Positions 49,661-60,571 of a stretch of DNA of 64,000 bases are shown in pieces. Made by a program: the position numbers and the translations under genes. How positions within the stretch are numbered: position 1 is the stretch's first letter; each line of letters opens with the position of its first letter. The notes below the pieces were generated by a model that was not told where the DNA came from, did no database searches, and worked only from the letters and a program-made list of their open reading frames with translations. The stretch covers positions 172,750,317 to 172,814,316 of the forward strand of contig CM037584.1 of the NCBI GenBank assembly GCA_021018995.1, in the 5' to 3' direction. The DNA comes from Chloranthus sessilifolius. Taxonomy: Eukaryota; Streptophyta; Magnoliopsida; Chloranthales; Chloranthaceae.

Positions 49661-49962
49661 CAAGGTGTCAGTATCGGTATCAGGAGCTGGTCCATCTTTG
49701 ACCGATATGGATACGGTATCGCCGATATTGTATCAGTCAATATTTCTTTCATTTAAAGAATGTAAAAATAAAATAAAATATTAGTTGTATCGGCCAATAC
49801 TGAGACAGTATCAGCCGATACGGAGACAGTATCGTCCAACACTGACCAATATCAGTCCGATACCGATACCACCTTGATACTTGTATCGGGGTAGTATCGG
49901 TATCGGTTCTCGACGAAACCGATACATATCGCCGATGCATAGCTGTATCAGCTGAGTTTTGC
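49661..49962. mobile_element. hAT-like TATCGG element
   Basis: The left terminus is CAAGGTGTCAGTATCGG and the right side GCTGAGTTTTGC. Flanks TACCCCGC and TACCCGCC are similar, so the duplication is imperfect. The interior reiterates GATACCGATACC. It lies between exons 6 and 7. Confidence 0.6.
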
Positions 49963-50957
49963 TACCCGCCTCTTCTGCTGATACAGCCAATTCCTCTTTG
50001 CCAGTGTCTCCATTAATAACTTTTGAGATACCCATCACCTCCTCTTTTAATTTTGCCAAGTCCTGTGCCTGCAAATAAAATCAGACCACTATGATCCATG
50101 CTCAACTATCCTAATTTTTTTCTTAATAATAAACATGTTACAAGTATCAAATATACAATGAGAATTTTCATTTTCAATGTTTGTGCTTATTCTTCTTTTG
50201 TTGGTCTCTCATATTTTTTAGAACATTCTAATTTGTTGATTGACCCTTAATTTATTTGATGATTTCAGTTAGCAAGTCCTACATTTGGGCTTATGCTTCT
50301 TTCCAGTTTGCAATTGTGATTCTGTTTGCTCATATCTTTTACAAAGTAGTAAGTAGAGGCAAATTTTTTCTCCCATTAATTTGTCCATCATACTTGATTC
50401 TAATGAGTTCTTAAAGATAAATGTTCGTTCCTCTCATTCTGTATAATAAACAGCTCAATGTGAGAGCTATTCTTTCGGTTCTTCTCTCCTCGTTCACTGG
50501 TTTCGGCATCTCAATCAGCACAAACTCTTTGCTTGTGGAGTATTTGAGATGGAGGAGAGGCAGAAATCTGCGTTTGCAAAATGATGGTGGTGGACTGCAA
50601 CAAGAACAACCTAGAGAAAATCCCGTGATCGGACAGCAAGAAGCCAGGAGTGAGGGCATGAATTCTTCACAGCATGAATAAAAATGATGCAATTTTGAGG
50701 TATTTCTCGAGTCAATTGAATCCTTGAAAGCTACGAAACAGACACGGGTGTGTGTCCCTGTGAGACTCAGACATAGGTCAGATATGGCAAAACCCAAATA
50801 ATCCAACACAGTATTACTGTGACGGAATTAAATATATTAGGGTACAAATTTAAATATGTAAAAGATAGACATAGAAACATGTATTTCATTAACTTACACG
50901 TAGATTAAGGTATGATTGAGGATGAGTTTTTGCTGACCAAGTCTGTTAGCCTGTGTT

Positions 50958-51214
50958 TAGGGCTGTCAACGGGTTGGTCAGATCCGGTCGGGCCAAAAAT
51001 TTGGCTGCCCAATGGGAAACTAGCATTTGCTTGACCTGACCTGACCCCAAGGTGGGTTCGGATGCCTCATGTCTGACCCGATAGGTCAAGTTTATGTACC
51101 TGACCCAGTAAAAAACTCGGGTCGGGTATCTGGTTGACCATATACCCGACCCAGGGAAAAAAACTCGGGTTGATGGGTAAGGTATCGGGTTAACCCGATC
51201 CATTGACAGCCCTA
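50958..51214. mobile_element. hAT-like GGGTCGGG element, TSD CCTGTGTT
   Basis: The left end TAGGGCTGTCAACGGG and the right end TTGACAGCCCTA are inverted, with a perfect 8-bp duplication CCTGTGTT (50950-50957 and 51215-51222). The interior reiterates CTGACCC and CGGGTCGGG words. It is in the 3' flank of the RINGv gene. Non-coding. Confidence 0.85.
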
Positions 51215-51330
51215 CCTGTGTTTGTGCCTCTACGCTATCCATTGGACTCCTGCTTATCAAAACTTAATTTGGTAAATTTTTCCTACTTTCTAGAAATGTA
51301 GAATCTTTGCATGTCTCAGTTTGTCCATAA

Positions 51331-51522
51331 ATCAACCGGTACGGTATGGCTGATACTGACCGATACAAACCTTTATTTCTATTTTATTTTTTTACCTTTT
51401 TCCAAAAAAAAAAGAAAATTGACCGGTACAATATCAGCGATACTGTATCCGTATCGGCCGTTATGTATCACTGCAAGATGGACCAATACCCGATTCCATG
51501 TTTGATACCTTGCTAGTGACAC
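51331..51522. mobile_element. hAT-like TATCGG element (partial)
   Basis: The interior reads GGCTGATACTGACCGATAC and TATCGGCCG, and the right end GTTTGATACCTTG. The left terminus is unclear. Confidence 0.45.
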
Positions 51523-51563
51523 ATATAGTAGAAAAGTGTTCAATCATCTATTCCATACCCTAT

Positions 51564-53410
51564 TTGTAAATCTTCTTCAGTTACATGCTTCCAGCTTTAA
51601 TTGTTTAGCAAAAAACATTTAGTCAATTAATGTATGTGTATTGTGTACTCTTAAAAGAAAATATTTTATATGGAGCGAACATTTAGTTCTTGTTATTTTG
51701 ACAGTGAACACTTGCTGTGAAGATGGTCAGATCCAGCTTGGAATATTCAATACATCATCATCATCATCATCACCATGTTTCATCTATTTTGGGGTCAGCT
51801 TTGCGAGTCTTATTTCTTTGAGATATTACTTACGTGCCCGTAAATACCTTTACTGAACCCAACCTTTTTCATTACCGGGTTCAATATCAAAAGAAATGAA
51901 TCGTTATGCTTAAGCACCTTTGGTATGAGCTCAAATGCCTCATGGAATGGGTTCCAAAACAATGTTAAAGATAATAAACTCAGATTTCGAGAAATGCTGT
52001 CATTTCTTCTTTTAGTAAGTTTTGAGGATTTCTCTAATCAAGGGGTTCAAATAGGCTCGAAATTTGTCTCATTGTATTTTTTTCCTTCAATATTTTGTGC
52101 ACCTAGGAGCTCTAATTCAGTTAGTCAGCTTCCTGATGAATAAAATAATTATGTTGCTTCTGCAACCCAAGTTCCAACCATTTTTCACAGAGACTGCCGC
52201 CAAATGCTTGTAGTGTGCCAACTCAAATCTTTCCATCGGAGGCATGTATGGTTCCCAACGACTTTTTTAGTTTTACTTCCATTTTTTTTATGTGCTTTTT
52301 TGTGCACATCAACACGAAAGTTCCCTGCATTTGTTAGCCAATTTGTTTCAGGGGCGCGTCATTGTGTATGCTTACTGTCTTAAGTATAGACTATATGCGT
52401 GTGATTCTGAGTTTGAAGAGGAGAGCATTAAAAATGCAAATTTAACAATTTGTAATTCCACGATTCCTTTTTCTTTTTTTTTTTATAATGTTTTGCGTTG
52501 TAAATTTAAGGCCTTCTCGGGTTCAGACTTCTATTCTTTGTTGCTCCTGTATGTTAAGAGGATTAATTTTCTTGGTGTGGTCAAGCTGTAGTGTATTATA
52601 TGCTTAATGTGATGTAACATATTTTTGTTCCTCTTGATTCTACTGTCAATATATAAGGTATTTGAATGAATTAGAAATTTTATTATTATTATTATTACTA
52701 TTACTGTTTTTTTATAAGCATGATTATTATTATTTTGGTAGAAAAGCTTAGCTTGAACTTGCAACCTCAAGGCTGCAATATTGTCAACCTTTGAGAAAAC
52801 TCTTCAATAATGCAAAAGATTGTGTTTCTGATTTATGGGGCAGCACTGGTCATACAATTGTCAAGCGCATGAAGAGCTTTTTACCGTAGTCACCAAGTCG
52901 TGGTGTATGCTTACTCGCTTAAAGAGTAGATTGTATGCTTGTGATGCTGAGTTTGAAGAGGAGAGCATTAAAAATGCAGATTTTACAATTCCTAATTCCA
53001 CGATTCCTTTTTTGGTATTGTAAATTGAAGGCCTTCATGGCTTCAGAGTTCTATTCTTTGTTGCTTCTATACGTAAAGAGGATTACATTTCTTGGTGTGG
53101 TCAAGCTGTAGTGTATTTTCTGCTTAATGTGATGTAACATATTTTTGTTCTTCTCAGATTCTACTGTCATATAGTCTTGCATTTGAATCAAAGGTATTAT
53201 TATTATTAGGCAAAGAGGAAAATGCGTGCGCGTGGGCGTAGAGATCCCCAATGGGGAGCAGACACGTGGAAAGTGGGTAGCATAAGAAACTATTATTATT
53301 ATTATTATTATTATTATAGAAAAGCTTAAATTGAACCCTCAACCTCAAACTTATAATTTTGGAGAGCGGACAAGTGAAAAGTGCAATTATACTAACCCGG
53401 GTTAGCCACA
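51564..53410 (+). repeat. RINGv unit G2, distal part
   Basis: Counterpart of 32492-34340 with few visible differences. No recognised gene. Confidence 0.7.
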
Positions 53411-53740
53411 ACAGGGTCCTTATTGACAGTGGTAAGTAGAGTAGGTAGTGCAAAGAAACTACTACTACTACTACTACTACTATTATTATTATTATTATTA
53501 TAGAAAAGCTTAAATTGAACCCTCAACCTCCATCTTATAATTTTGGCGAGCGGACATGTGGAAAGTGTAATTACACTAATTTGGGTTAGTCACAGCGGGC
53601 TTCTTACTAACAGTGGTAGGTAAAGTAGATAGCACAAGAAACTATTATTATTATTATTATAGAAAAGCTTAAATTGAACCCTCAACCTCAAGCTTACAAT
53701 TTTGTCAACCTTCCAGGAAACTATTCAATAACGCAAAGAT
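53290..53740. repeat. Tandem repeats of about 160-185 bp with TTA/CTA microsatellites
   Basis: GAAAAGCTTAAATTGAACCC recurs at about 53319, 53503 and 53662, each preceded by a (TTA)n run and followed by AGCGGACA and GGGTTAGCCAC-type words in the first two. G1 contains one unit before its junction at 34340. Confidence 0.75.
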
Positions 53741-54336
53741 TGTGTTTCTGATTCATGGGTCATCACAGGCCATACAATTATCAAGCGAATGAAGTGCTTT
53801 TATTGCATCATGCTGCAAAAGGAGGCAGCTACAGACTCCAGAGCCCTTGAAAATCTTTGAAAGTCATTGTCTCACGCAATTCAGTGGCCTAAAGGTTATT
53901 CATAAGCTTGATAATTGTTAAATTTGTAAAATAAAGAAGAAATAAAAAGATGGAAAGAGAGAACATAGAAATCTAAAACAGGTTATGTTTTTGTTACATA
54001 GTTATACTGAGAATATGAGGTCGTTTGCAATTGGTCCAAATAAGTGAGCGGAGGATTATCAAATGAGGTGGCCATATGTTTTATACACCATATTTTTACA
54101 TCACATGGATTATAAGGTTAAAAAAAACGATAGTAATACATCCACTAATCAAAGCAATGTGGGAAATACATTTAAATGCATAAAGGCCATTCATAATAAC
54201 ATCATAAGGCTTCATCAATGTAGAAAGGACAACAGGTAAAAAAATAGAAAATGTAAATTTTCTGAATCGAGAAACATGTAGCAGTTGAAATGCAAAAGCA
54301 ATAAAGGTGGGAGCTATGACCATGGAGAGTCTGAAT
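53741..54336. other. Intergenic
   Basis: The first 60 bases resemble 52820-52880 (CATACAATTRTCAAGCG). The rest shows no recognised feature. Confidence 0.3.
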
Positions 54337-54507
54337 CAAGGATCAAAATTTTGGGTTGAATGTTGGTTTCGGGTATGACCGAAACCGAAATCCAAAATTT
54401 TGAATTTCGGCTGAAATTCAATTTCCCCTCATACATTAATAACCGATAATTTGGATTTTTGTTTTGGTTTCGGGACTGAAATATTTCGGCCGAAATTTTG
54501 ATCCATG
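54337..54507. mobile_element. hAT-like CCGAAAT element, TSD GTCTGAAT
   Basis: The termini CAAGGATCAAAATTTTGG and CGAAATTTTGATCCATG are inverted, with a perfect GTCTGAAT duplication (54329-54336 and 54508-54515). The interior reiterates ACCGAAACC and TTTCGG words. 171 bp, non-coding. Confidence 0.85.
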
Positions 54508-54567
54508 GTCTGAATTCATAAATAGAGATGGAAAGAGAGAATATAGAAATGTTAAAGTAGATTAAAC

Positions 54568-54741
54568 CAAGGTGTCAAATCGGATACGGGAATCGGGTAT
54601 CGGTCAATGGAGGACCGATATGAATCCGCCGATACGTATCGGCCAATTAAAAAAATAAAATAAAAAACTCGCTTAAAACTGAGACGTTTTGACTGATACG
54701 GGACCGCTACGTATTGGTATCGACCGATATTTGATACTATG
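54568..54741. mobile_element. hAT-like TATCGG element, TSD GATTAAAC
   Basis: The termini are CAAGGTGTCAAATCGG and CCGATATTTGATACTATG, with a perfect GATTAAAC duplication (54560-54567 and 54742-54749). 174 bp. It lies only 60 bp from the previous element, yet the two interiors are built from different words. Confidence 0.85.
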
Positions 54742-54749
54742 GATTAAAC

Positions 54750-55650
54750 ATAAGGAGGGAAACAGAGAAGAAACATAAATGTAAAAACCACATTAAAATA
54801 TATTGGGTTCTCATTTACTAGGTGGATAATTTGATTATGAAGATTGTAACAATCTTGGTAACATTGATATATTTAAAAATTGAAATATATATATATAAAA
54901 CTCAAATTAGCTCATTTTGTAAAATTCGTTGTTAAAAAAAAACAAGCAATAATAGTTAATTCTAAGGGCACGTCCACATTTTGGACACCGTTTAATGCTA
55001 ACAATAATTGTAAAATGTTAATAAGGAGAGTGAATCCTTTCAATATCTAATATTTTTTATGAGCTTTGTAGATCTGATCAATTTGCAAACTATATGAGTA
55101 AAATTTCAGTTTTCTATGTCTTATTTGAAAATATGATTAACTTAGTTTCAGTCACTATAATACAGTTAAAATCTGCTTTTTTCTCAAAAAAAACTTTTTT
55201 TATATCATAATTTTGTGATTTAAATCTACAACTATTTTTCAAAATTTTCTTTATAAAAAATAATAAAATTAGCATTTTTAAATATTTTCATTACTTTTTC
55301 TCAAATATTTCTCGATGTTTTTACTATTTTTCCTCTCTTATTATTTTTTTCACTTGCTTATTTTTTCTTGACTTGATAATTATGCATGCCAAATTGCCAA
55401 TTAATAAAGCCGGTCCAACCATTCGGCTACTCATTCACTTGTTGTATTTCCCGGGGATGAAAAAATAATACGATATAGGAGTGAACCGAAAACATTCACA
55501 AAAACGTAGCTACCCGTTTATCAACCAAGGTGTACGATAGGGCTGAAGAAGTGCAATGTGTGTAAGGTCAAACGGATCATCAAACGTGTTTTGATGTGTT
55601 GACATGTGTAATGGCGTATTCTCTAGTGGTTAGTTCATCCTTAATTCCTT
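54750..55650. other. AT-rich intergenic
   Basis: No gene or element termini are recognised. Confidence 0.3.
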
Positions 55651-55930
55651 TTGATGCAGGACAAAAAACAAAAAACGCTAAACCTTAATGATGCGATTTG
55701 AAATCAAGTTTAGACTTTATTGAGCAACGAAAATTCAATAAAATTCTTTCAAAACGCATAGAAATATTCAATAATTTTACAAAGGTAATTTGATCAAACC
55801 GATTTAGCATCCATTAGCATATGATTTTTTTTTATCTAGAAAAAAAAATAACTCATAGACTTTAATTTCGATCTAATTTAGGGCACCAAATGACCATCTC
55901 GATGTTATTTCTTGACTCTTTACTAGTTTG
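55651..55930. mobile_element. LTR fragment related to the Gypsy fossil
   Basis: TTGATGCAGGACAAA, GCTAAACCTTAATGATGCG and AGGGCACCAAATGA parallel 19151-19385. No internal coding region adjoins it, so it is a lone LTR or fragment, diverged and broken. Confidence 0.5.
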
Positions 55931-56314
55931 GATGTTTTCGTTCATGTGAGAATTTTAAATTTTATTTTTATTTTTTATACAGCCTTTCAGCCGAGACAAG
56001 CTCGATAATTGAGGAGCAGGCATGCACACAATATCACAGTTGCGAAGCAGCGTGAGGGAGCACCAACAACAGTGGTGAGGATTAACTAACAGAACCCAAC
56101 CCACACCTTGTAAACATAAGGGTGGAAAATAACGTGGAAGACGAGTATAAGCCCACAAACTACTTTCTCACAATAGAGGAAATATACCAATTGGGCTAAT
56201 GCCTCTTTGGTCCATGTGAGATTTAGATACGTAGAAATATGCATTTTATTAACTTACACGTATATTAAGGTATGAATGCATATTAGGTTTTGCTGACTAA
56301 GACTGTTAGCCTAT

Positions 56315-56727
56315 GTTTAGGGTTGTCAATGCCTCAACGGGTTGGGTAAGGTGAAAAAAAATTGGTTGCCCAAGGGGAAACTAGCATTTTGATGACCGAT
56401 CTGACCCAACGGGTCAAGGGTATATCTCCGATCCGAAAACTAAACCCACCCCAAACAGGTTGAGCTGCACATCTAGTCGAAAATAGGTTGCACTATACAC
56501 CCGGTCATAATTGATCGTCCTGAAAATTTTCTAAGGTTATTAAGGATAGTTTCGTCATATTTCATAAGGAGCGGTTACACTTTTTGTAATCACCCCTTAT
56601 TATTATTAGGAAAATTTACACTTTCGGTCTTATAAGTTTGCGTATTTATAGAAACGGCCCTATAGTTTCATCAATTGCATAACAGGCCAGCTCCAAGCCT
56701 AGCCGCTTCCACGTCAGCAACCAACCG

Positions 56728-56773
<46 letters not shown>

Positions 56774-57000
56774 TCTCTATGCTTATTTGTCCATTTCAAA
56801 AACTTTTTCTTGGATTGCGATTTGGAGATTCGACTACAGTTGGTATAACTCAGAGAACTACAACAAGCTAGGTAAGATATTTCCCTATTATCTTTGTAAG
56901 ATATTGCTTTCCCTTCATTTTTAACATATACTAGGTAACGGAACTAGGTAAGATATCGGCCGATATCTTAAAATAGCCTTTTAACCAACCAATTTTTATT
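56315..57000. other. MULE upstream region with hAT-like trace and (TA)n
   Basis: 56315-56470 starts TAGGGTTGTCAATG and has GGGTTGGG and CTGACCC words, resembling a decayed relative of 50958-51214. A (TA)n run is at 56733-56769. I could not define a MULE terminal inverted repeat. Confidence 0.35.
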
Positions 57001-57078
57001 TTTTAATATTATAGCGCTAAGTCAAGTATTACCCTTTTAACCAACTAATTTTTATTTTGTAAAATACTGTAGGTTGAA

Positions 57079-59737
57079 ATGAATGTTCCCCTTCTTTGCC
57101 ATTTTGATTTCGTCCGTGTGAGAGATAATACTTACAACGGAGGACATCGGAGGATTGTCACTGTTACGGATAACATATCATTTGATGAGTTTATGGAGAA
57201 AATGTACAAGGTCAGTAGAACACGACTAGAAGAACATTCTATTACACCAACGGTTTCATTACGTATAGGGAATGAGCTTGTGTTTGCTGAATTGTCTGAC
57301 TTTGATGATCTTATAAACTTATTCAGAACATATCGTATTGGTGATGGTGTGATAAATATTTATATCGAAAAATCATTAGTTACTACCGCCGTAGAAAATT
57401 TATCATCTTTAGATGCATTTCAACAGTTCCAGGAAACAAACGAAGATGATGGTGGTGTGAGAACAGAACATTTGATTAGAAATCAAGAAATATGTTGTGA
57501 AGAGGAGAGCATCGCTGCACTGATGATAGTCGACGATGATAGTAGGCCTCTGGAGCAACCCCCTTCAGACATTCCAATGAGTGAAGGAGATGAAGATCAA
57601 GGATATTAACATCAAATGAATCCGATGCATAATACATCTCAGTTCAACTTCGATTCGATAAATCAGTGGGAAACATTTTTAGTCGGCCTTAGTCCATATC
57701 AATGGCCTTCCGAACCAATAGCTTCGGAGCCAACGATAATCGAACCTTCAACACAACAGCCTCTCGTACATCAAACATTCTCGCATCGGCCAACATCAAT
57801 CCAAACAACTACACATCAACCAAACGTACATTGACGGGCTCAATCCTAATAACGTAATAACCATCCAGTCGATGACTGTGATAGTGATCCTGAAAATAAT
57901 GAAGCACCGCCATCTCCCACTTCGCGTGTTCATAGTAATAGGAAAATTGATCAATCTCTCATAAATGAAGACTATCAGCTTAATGACTCGGAAGGAGAGT
58001 ATATGAATTCGGATGATGAGAAAATATATGAAGGGGGACCAATTATCATTGGTCAGACGTTTAGAATTAAGAAATCCTTTCAAAAAGCTCTTAAAGAATT
58101 TGCAATGGTAAATAATTTTGAGATTAAAACAATAAAAACCAGTCATCTTCGAGTTACGGCGAGGTGTGTTGAAGTAGGATGTGCTTGGCGAATACATGCA
58201 TCGAAATTAGTAGGTGTGGACACATTTCCTGTGAAAACTTTTCACCCGAAACATACGTGTGGAATGCCAGCTTTCGGAAGCGAACATCGCCAATGTACGA
58301 CATCGTGGATAGCTTCATTCGTGAGAGATAAGCTATTAAAGGGCTTTAACGAAACTCCTGCTTCAATAATTTTTTATATTGAAAAAAAATACGGTATAAC
58401 AGTAGGTTACTGGAAAGCATGGAGAGGAAAAGAAATGGCGTTGAATGACATTCGAGGTAGCTGGAAGGAGCAATTTAAGATGTTACCATCATATGTCACC
58501 GAATTACAGCGGGTCGATCCAGACGTACAGACCGAATTGTGTCTCGAGCCTGATAATGCATTTCAGAGATTCTTCGTGGCATTCGGACCTTGCATTCGAA
58601 GCTTCCGTAATACTTTATGAAGAATAATATTGGTAAATGGAACACATTTGCGTGGACGATACAATGGAGTGTTGTTAATAGCTACGGGGATAGACGGGAA
58701 TAGACATTTATTCGCTATAGCGTTCGACATTGTACCGAATCAAAATGAAGATCATTGGACATGGTTCCTTGATCTATTAGGGAGACGTGTAATCGGTGAC
58801 TTTGAAGAGCAGCTTGTATTGATATCAGATAGACAGAAAGGTTTGATGAAAGCTGTGGAAAAAGTTTTTCCTAACGCCTTTCACAGCTACTGTATGCGAC
58901 ACCTAGCTCTAAATCTGTTTGATACAAATAAGGATACAATCTCTAGACCGCTTTTCTGGGTTGCTGCCCGTGCATTTTCGAAAGAAAATTTAAAACAATT
59001 ATGCGAAAAATCGAAGACGACGCCCCCCCGGAATGTACAAAATGGATTAAAGAAATTGGTGATCATTTCTGGGCGCGTGCTTATTTTCAAGGGAGGCGTT
59101 ATGATATGTTGATAACTAATATAGCTGAAAGCATAAATAGTGGATTGAAAATAGCAAGGGAAGAACCGATCGTGAGCATGTTAGAAACTATTCGCACAAA
59201 GGTAGTCGAGTTTTATCTTCGCTGTCAGGAGGAAGGAAATAAAATGACACACGTGTTAACACCGATGGCTGAAAAACACATAACATGAAATTCAAGATGG
59301 GCCCGTCGAAAAAATGTTATACCATATGGTCGCGATATATTTCAAGTTAAACATGGTGATTACACTCACGGTGTCGTTCTAGATAAGCGAACATGTACAT
59401 GTAGACGTTGGGCTATTCTTGGATTACCATGTTTACATACGATCGTCGCATTATCGCGCCGAAACAGAGACAGAGAGATCCCTCAATTTTGTGAGCACTG
59501 GTTTACCAGTAACTTATTTAGGAAAACTTACAAAGAACACTTTGTCCCGACCGTTGACAAGCGCCAATGGACTTCGCAAAGAGACGACATTCAAGTTTTG
59601 CCTCCGCACAAAATACGTCAAGCCGGCCGTCCGAAGAAACGTAGAATAAGATCTAAAGGCAAAGTTCGACTACTGCAATGTAAAAATTGTAACAAATACG
59701 GTCATAACCATCGCTCGTGTAAATTTGTTAGAATTTG
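57079..59737 (+). pseudogene. MuDR-type MULE transposase, decayed
   Basis: DNA transposon transposase, about 886 codons if whole. In order: a PB1-like N-terminus (57079-57400); a MuDR DNA-binding region (58050-58270, with CAWRIHASK and HPKHTCG); the MULE DDE domain (58630-59000, with GTHLRGRYNG and ISDRQKGLMKAV); a SWIM finger (59390-59450, CTCRRW then CLH); a CCHC knuckle (59682-59725, CKNCNKYGHNHRSC). Stops in the same frame are at 57607, 57832, 57847, 57850 and 58618. A frame change near 58990 and a stop at 59286 follow. The usual DGTHL reads NGTHL, losing the first catalytic Asp. Several changes look like C-to-T type decay. Confidence 0.85.
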
Positions 59738-59759
59738 AGTGCCACATTGAGCACAAGTG

Positions 59760-60000
59760 GACTGTATAGTTAATAAACGCACGTGAAATTAACTTATATT
59801 ACTTGACAGATTTCTTTGGGCCACATTTCAAGATTCAAAATAAATTTCTTTGGATCAGATGAAGGAGACAATTAATCATCATTCATCATCCAAATAGACT
59901 TTTGAGAATATGACCTTAGTATCATAAGCTAATTTTTAGTGAACAATCAGCTGTCGATGACTTAATGGTGGCCATGTCACAAGGTGACCATTAATCATCT
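59760..60000. other. MULE 3' non-coding
   Basis: Follows the transposase stop. It includes a first GTCGATGACTTAA word at about 59950 that anticipates the 20-bp array. Confidence 0.4.
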
Positions 60001-60140
60001 ATCGGCCGATGACATAAGGCATCGGTCGCTAAAATAAATCATCGGCCACTAACATAAGTCATCGACCGATGACTTAATTTATCGGCCGATGACTTAAATA
60101 ATCGGCCGCTGACTTAAGTTATCGTCCGATGACAGTCAGC
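60001..60140. repeat. 20-bp minisatellite, 7 units
   Basis: Seven units of exactly 20 bp each begin ATCGGCCGATGACTTAA or a variant and include the palindrome ATCGGCCGAT. It sits between the transposase and the protease remnant, so probably within the MULE. Confidence 0.85.
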
Positions 60141-60318
60141 GGGTATTGTGAAATCTGAAGATCAAATACAAGTCTTTTTATGATGTTTATAAAGAATTGT
60201 TAGACAATTTGGATAAATTGATACAACGAAAATTACACAAGTTGTTATTATTACAAAAATCTATATACAAAAATAATCTATAAAATTTTACAAAGATATG
60301 AAATAAAGTAGTTTAACT

Positions 60319-60571
60319 CTTCTTCCCAAATGTGCACATTAAATGACTGATTTCCGTTCTAAATTGTTGCATTTATTTTTCTTCGAAATCAATATTCTGC
60401 CGTTGGGAGAAGTATTCTATATATTTCAAAACATATACACCGCAGTCCCAACCGTTGGTTTGGATTGGTAGAATGACACTGTTGAACACCGATACCTTCC
60501 AGTGTTGATCGAAAGCTAACTTTAAACCGACATCGTAAAGAAGACGCGGAAGGTGATGCAATAGACACCCT
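60319..60571 (-). pseudogene. ULP1/C48 cysteine protease remnant of the MULE
   Basis: The minus strand reads VILPIQTNGWDCGVYVLKY then IEYFSQRQNIDFEEK. Gln and Cys in Q-x-N-GWDCG are the last two catalytic-site residues of C48 (SUMO-protease-like) peptidases. One in-frame stop follows FEEK, and then the tail MQQFRTEISHLMCTF continues to a second stop near 60319. The His/Asp part is absent because unit E sequence starts at 60571. C48-like ORFs are known passengers of plant Kaonashi-type MULEs, so I infer it belonged to the adjacent element. Confidence 0.8.

Larger units (their letters stand above)
42134..50681 (+). pseudogene. RINGv (MARCH-like) membrane E3 ligase gene, copy G2, exon 3 lost
   Basis: Same family as G1. 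Exons: candidate 1, 42134-42199 (MVKVGGESNSDAP, donor GTAC); 2, 43303 to about 43756 ([22 protein letters not shown]); 4, to 44035 (RINGv Cys/His residues intact); 5, 47940-48012; 6, 48116-48206; 7, 50269-50345 (YIWAYASFQFAIVILFAHIF); 8, 50454-50681 (LNVRAILSVLLSSFTGFGIS, stop). Exons 5-8 encode four hydrophobic segments. Phases agree from 4 to 8. At 43756 the end of exon 2 is joined directly to the inside of exon 4, removing exon 3 and both introns, and the RINGv frame is lost (stop at 43797). The intact family length would be about 490 residues, judged from the exons of both copies. Confidence 0.8.
49064..51563 (+). other. 2.5-kb block present only in G2
   Basis: G1 joins the two flanks of this block directly at AATTTGTAAATC. 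In G2 the left flank reads AATTTGAGATG and the right flank TATTTGTAAATC, sharing ATTTG. The block holds exons 7 and 8 and three small hAT-like elements, so G1 most simply lost it by deletion. Confidence 0.75.

Noticed and set aside
60001-60140. 20-bp array considered as a CRISPR array
   Set aside because: Units are contiguous without spacers, and the setting is a plant transposon.
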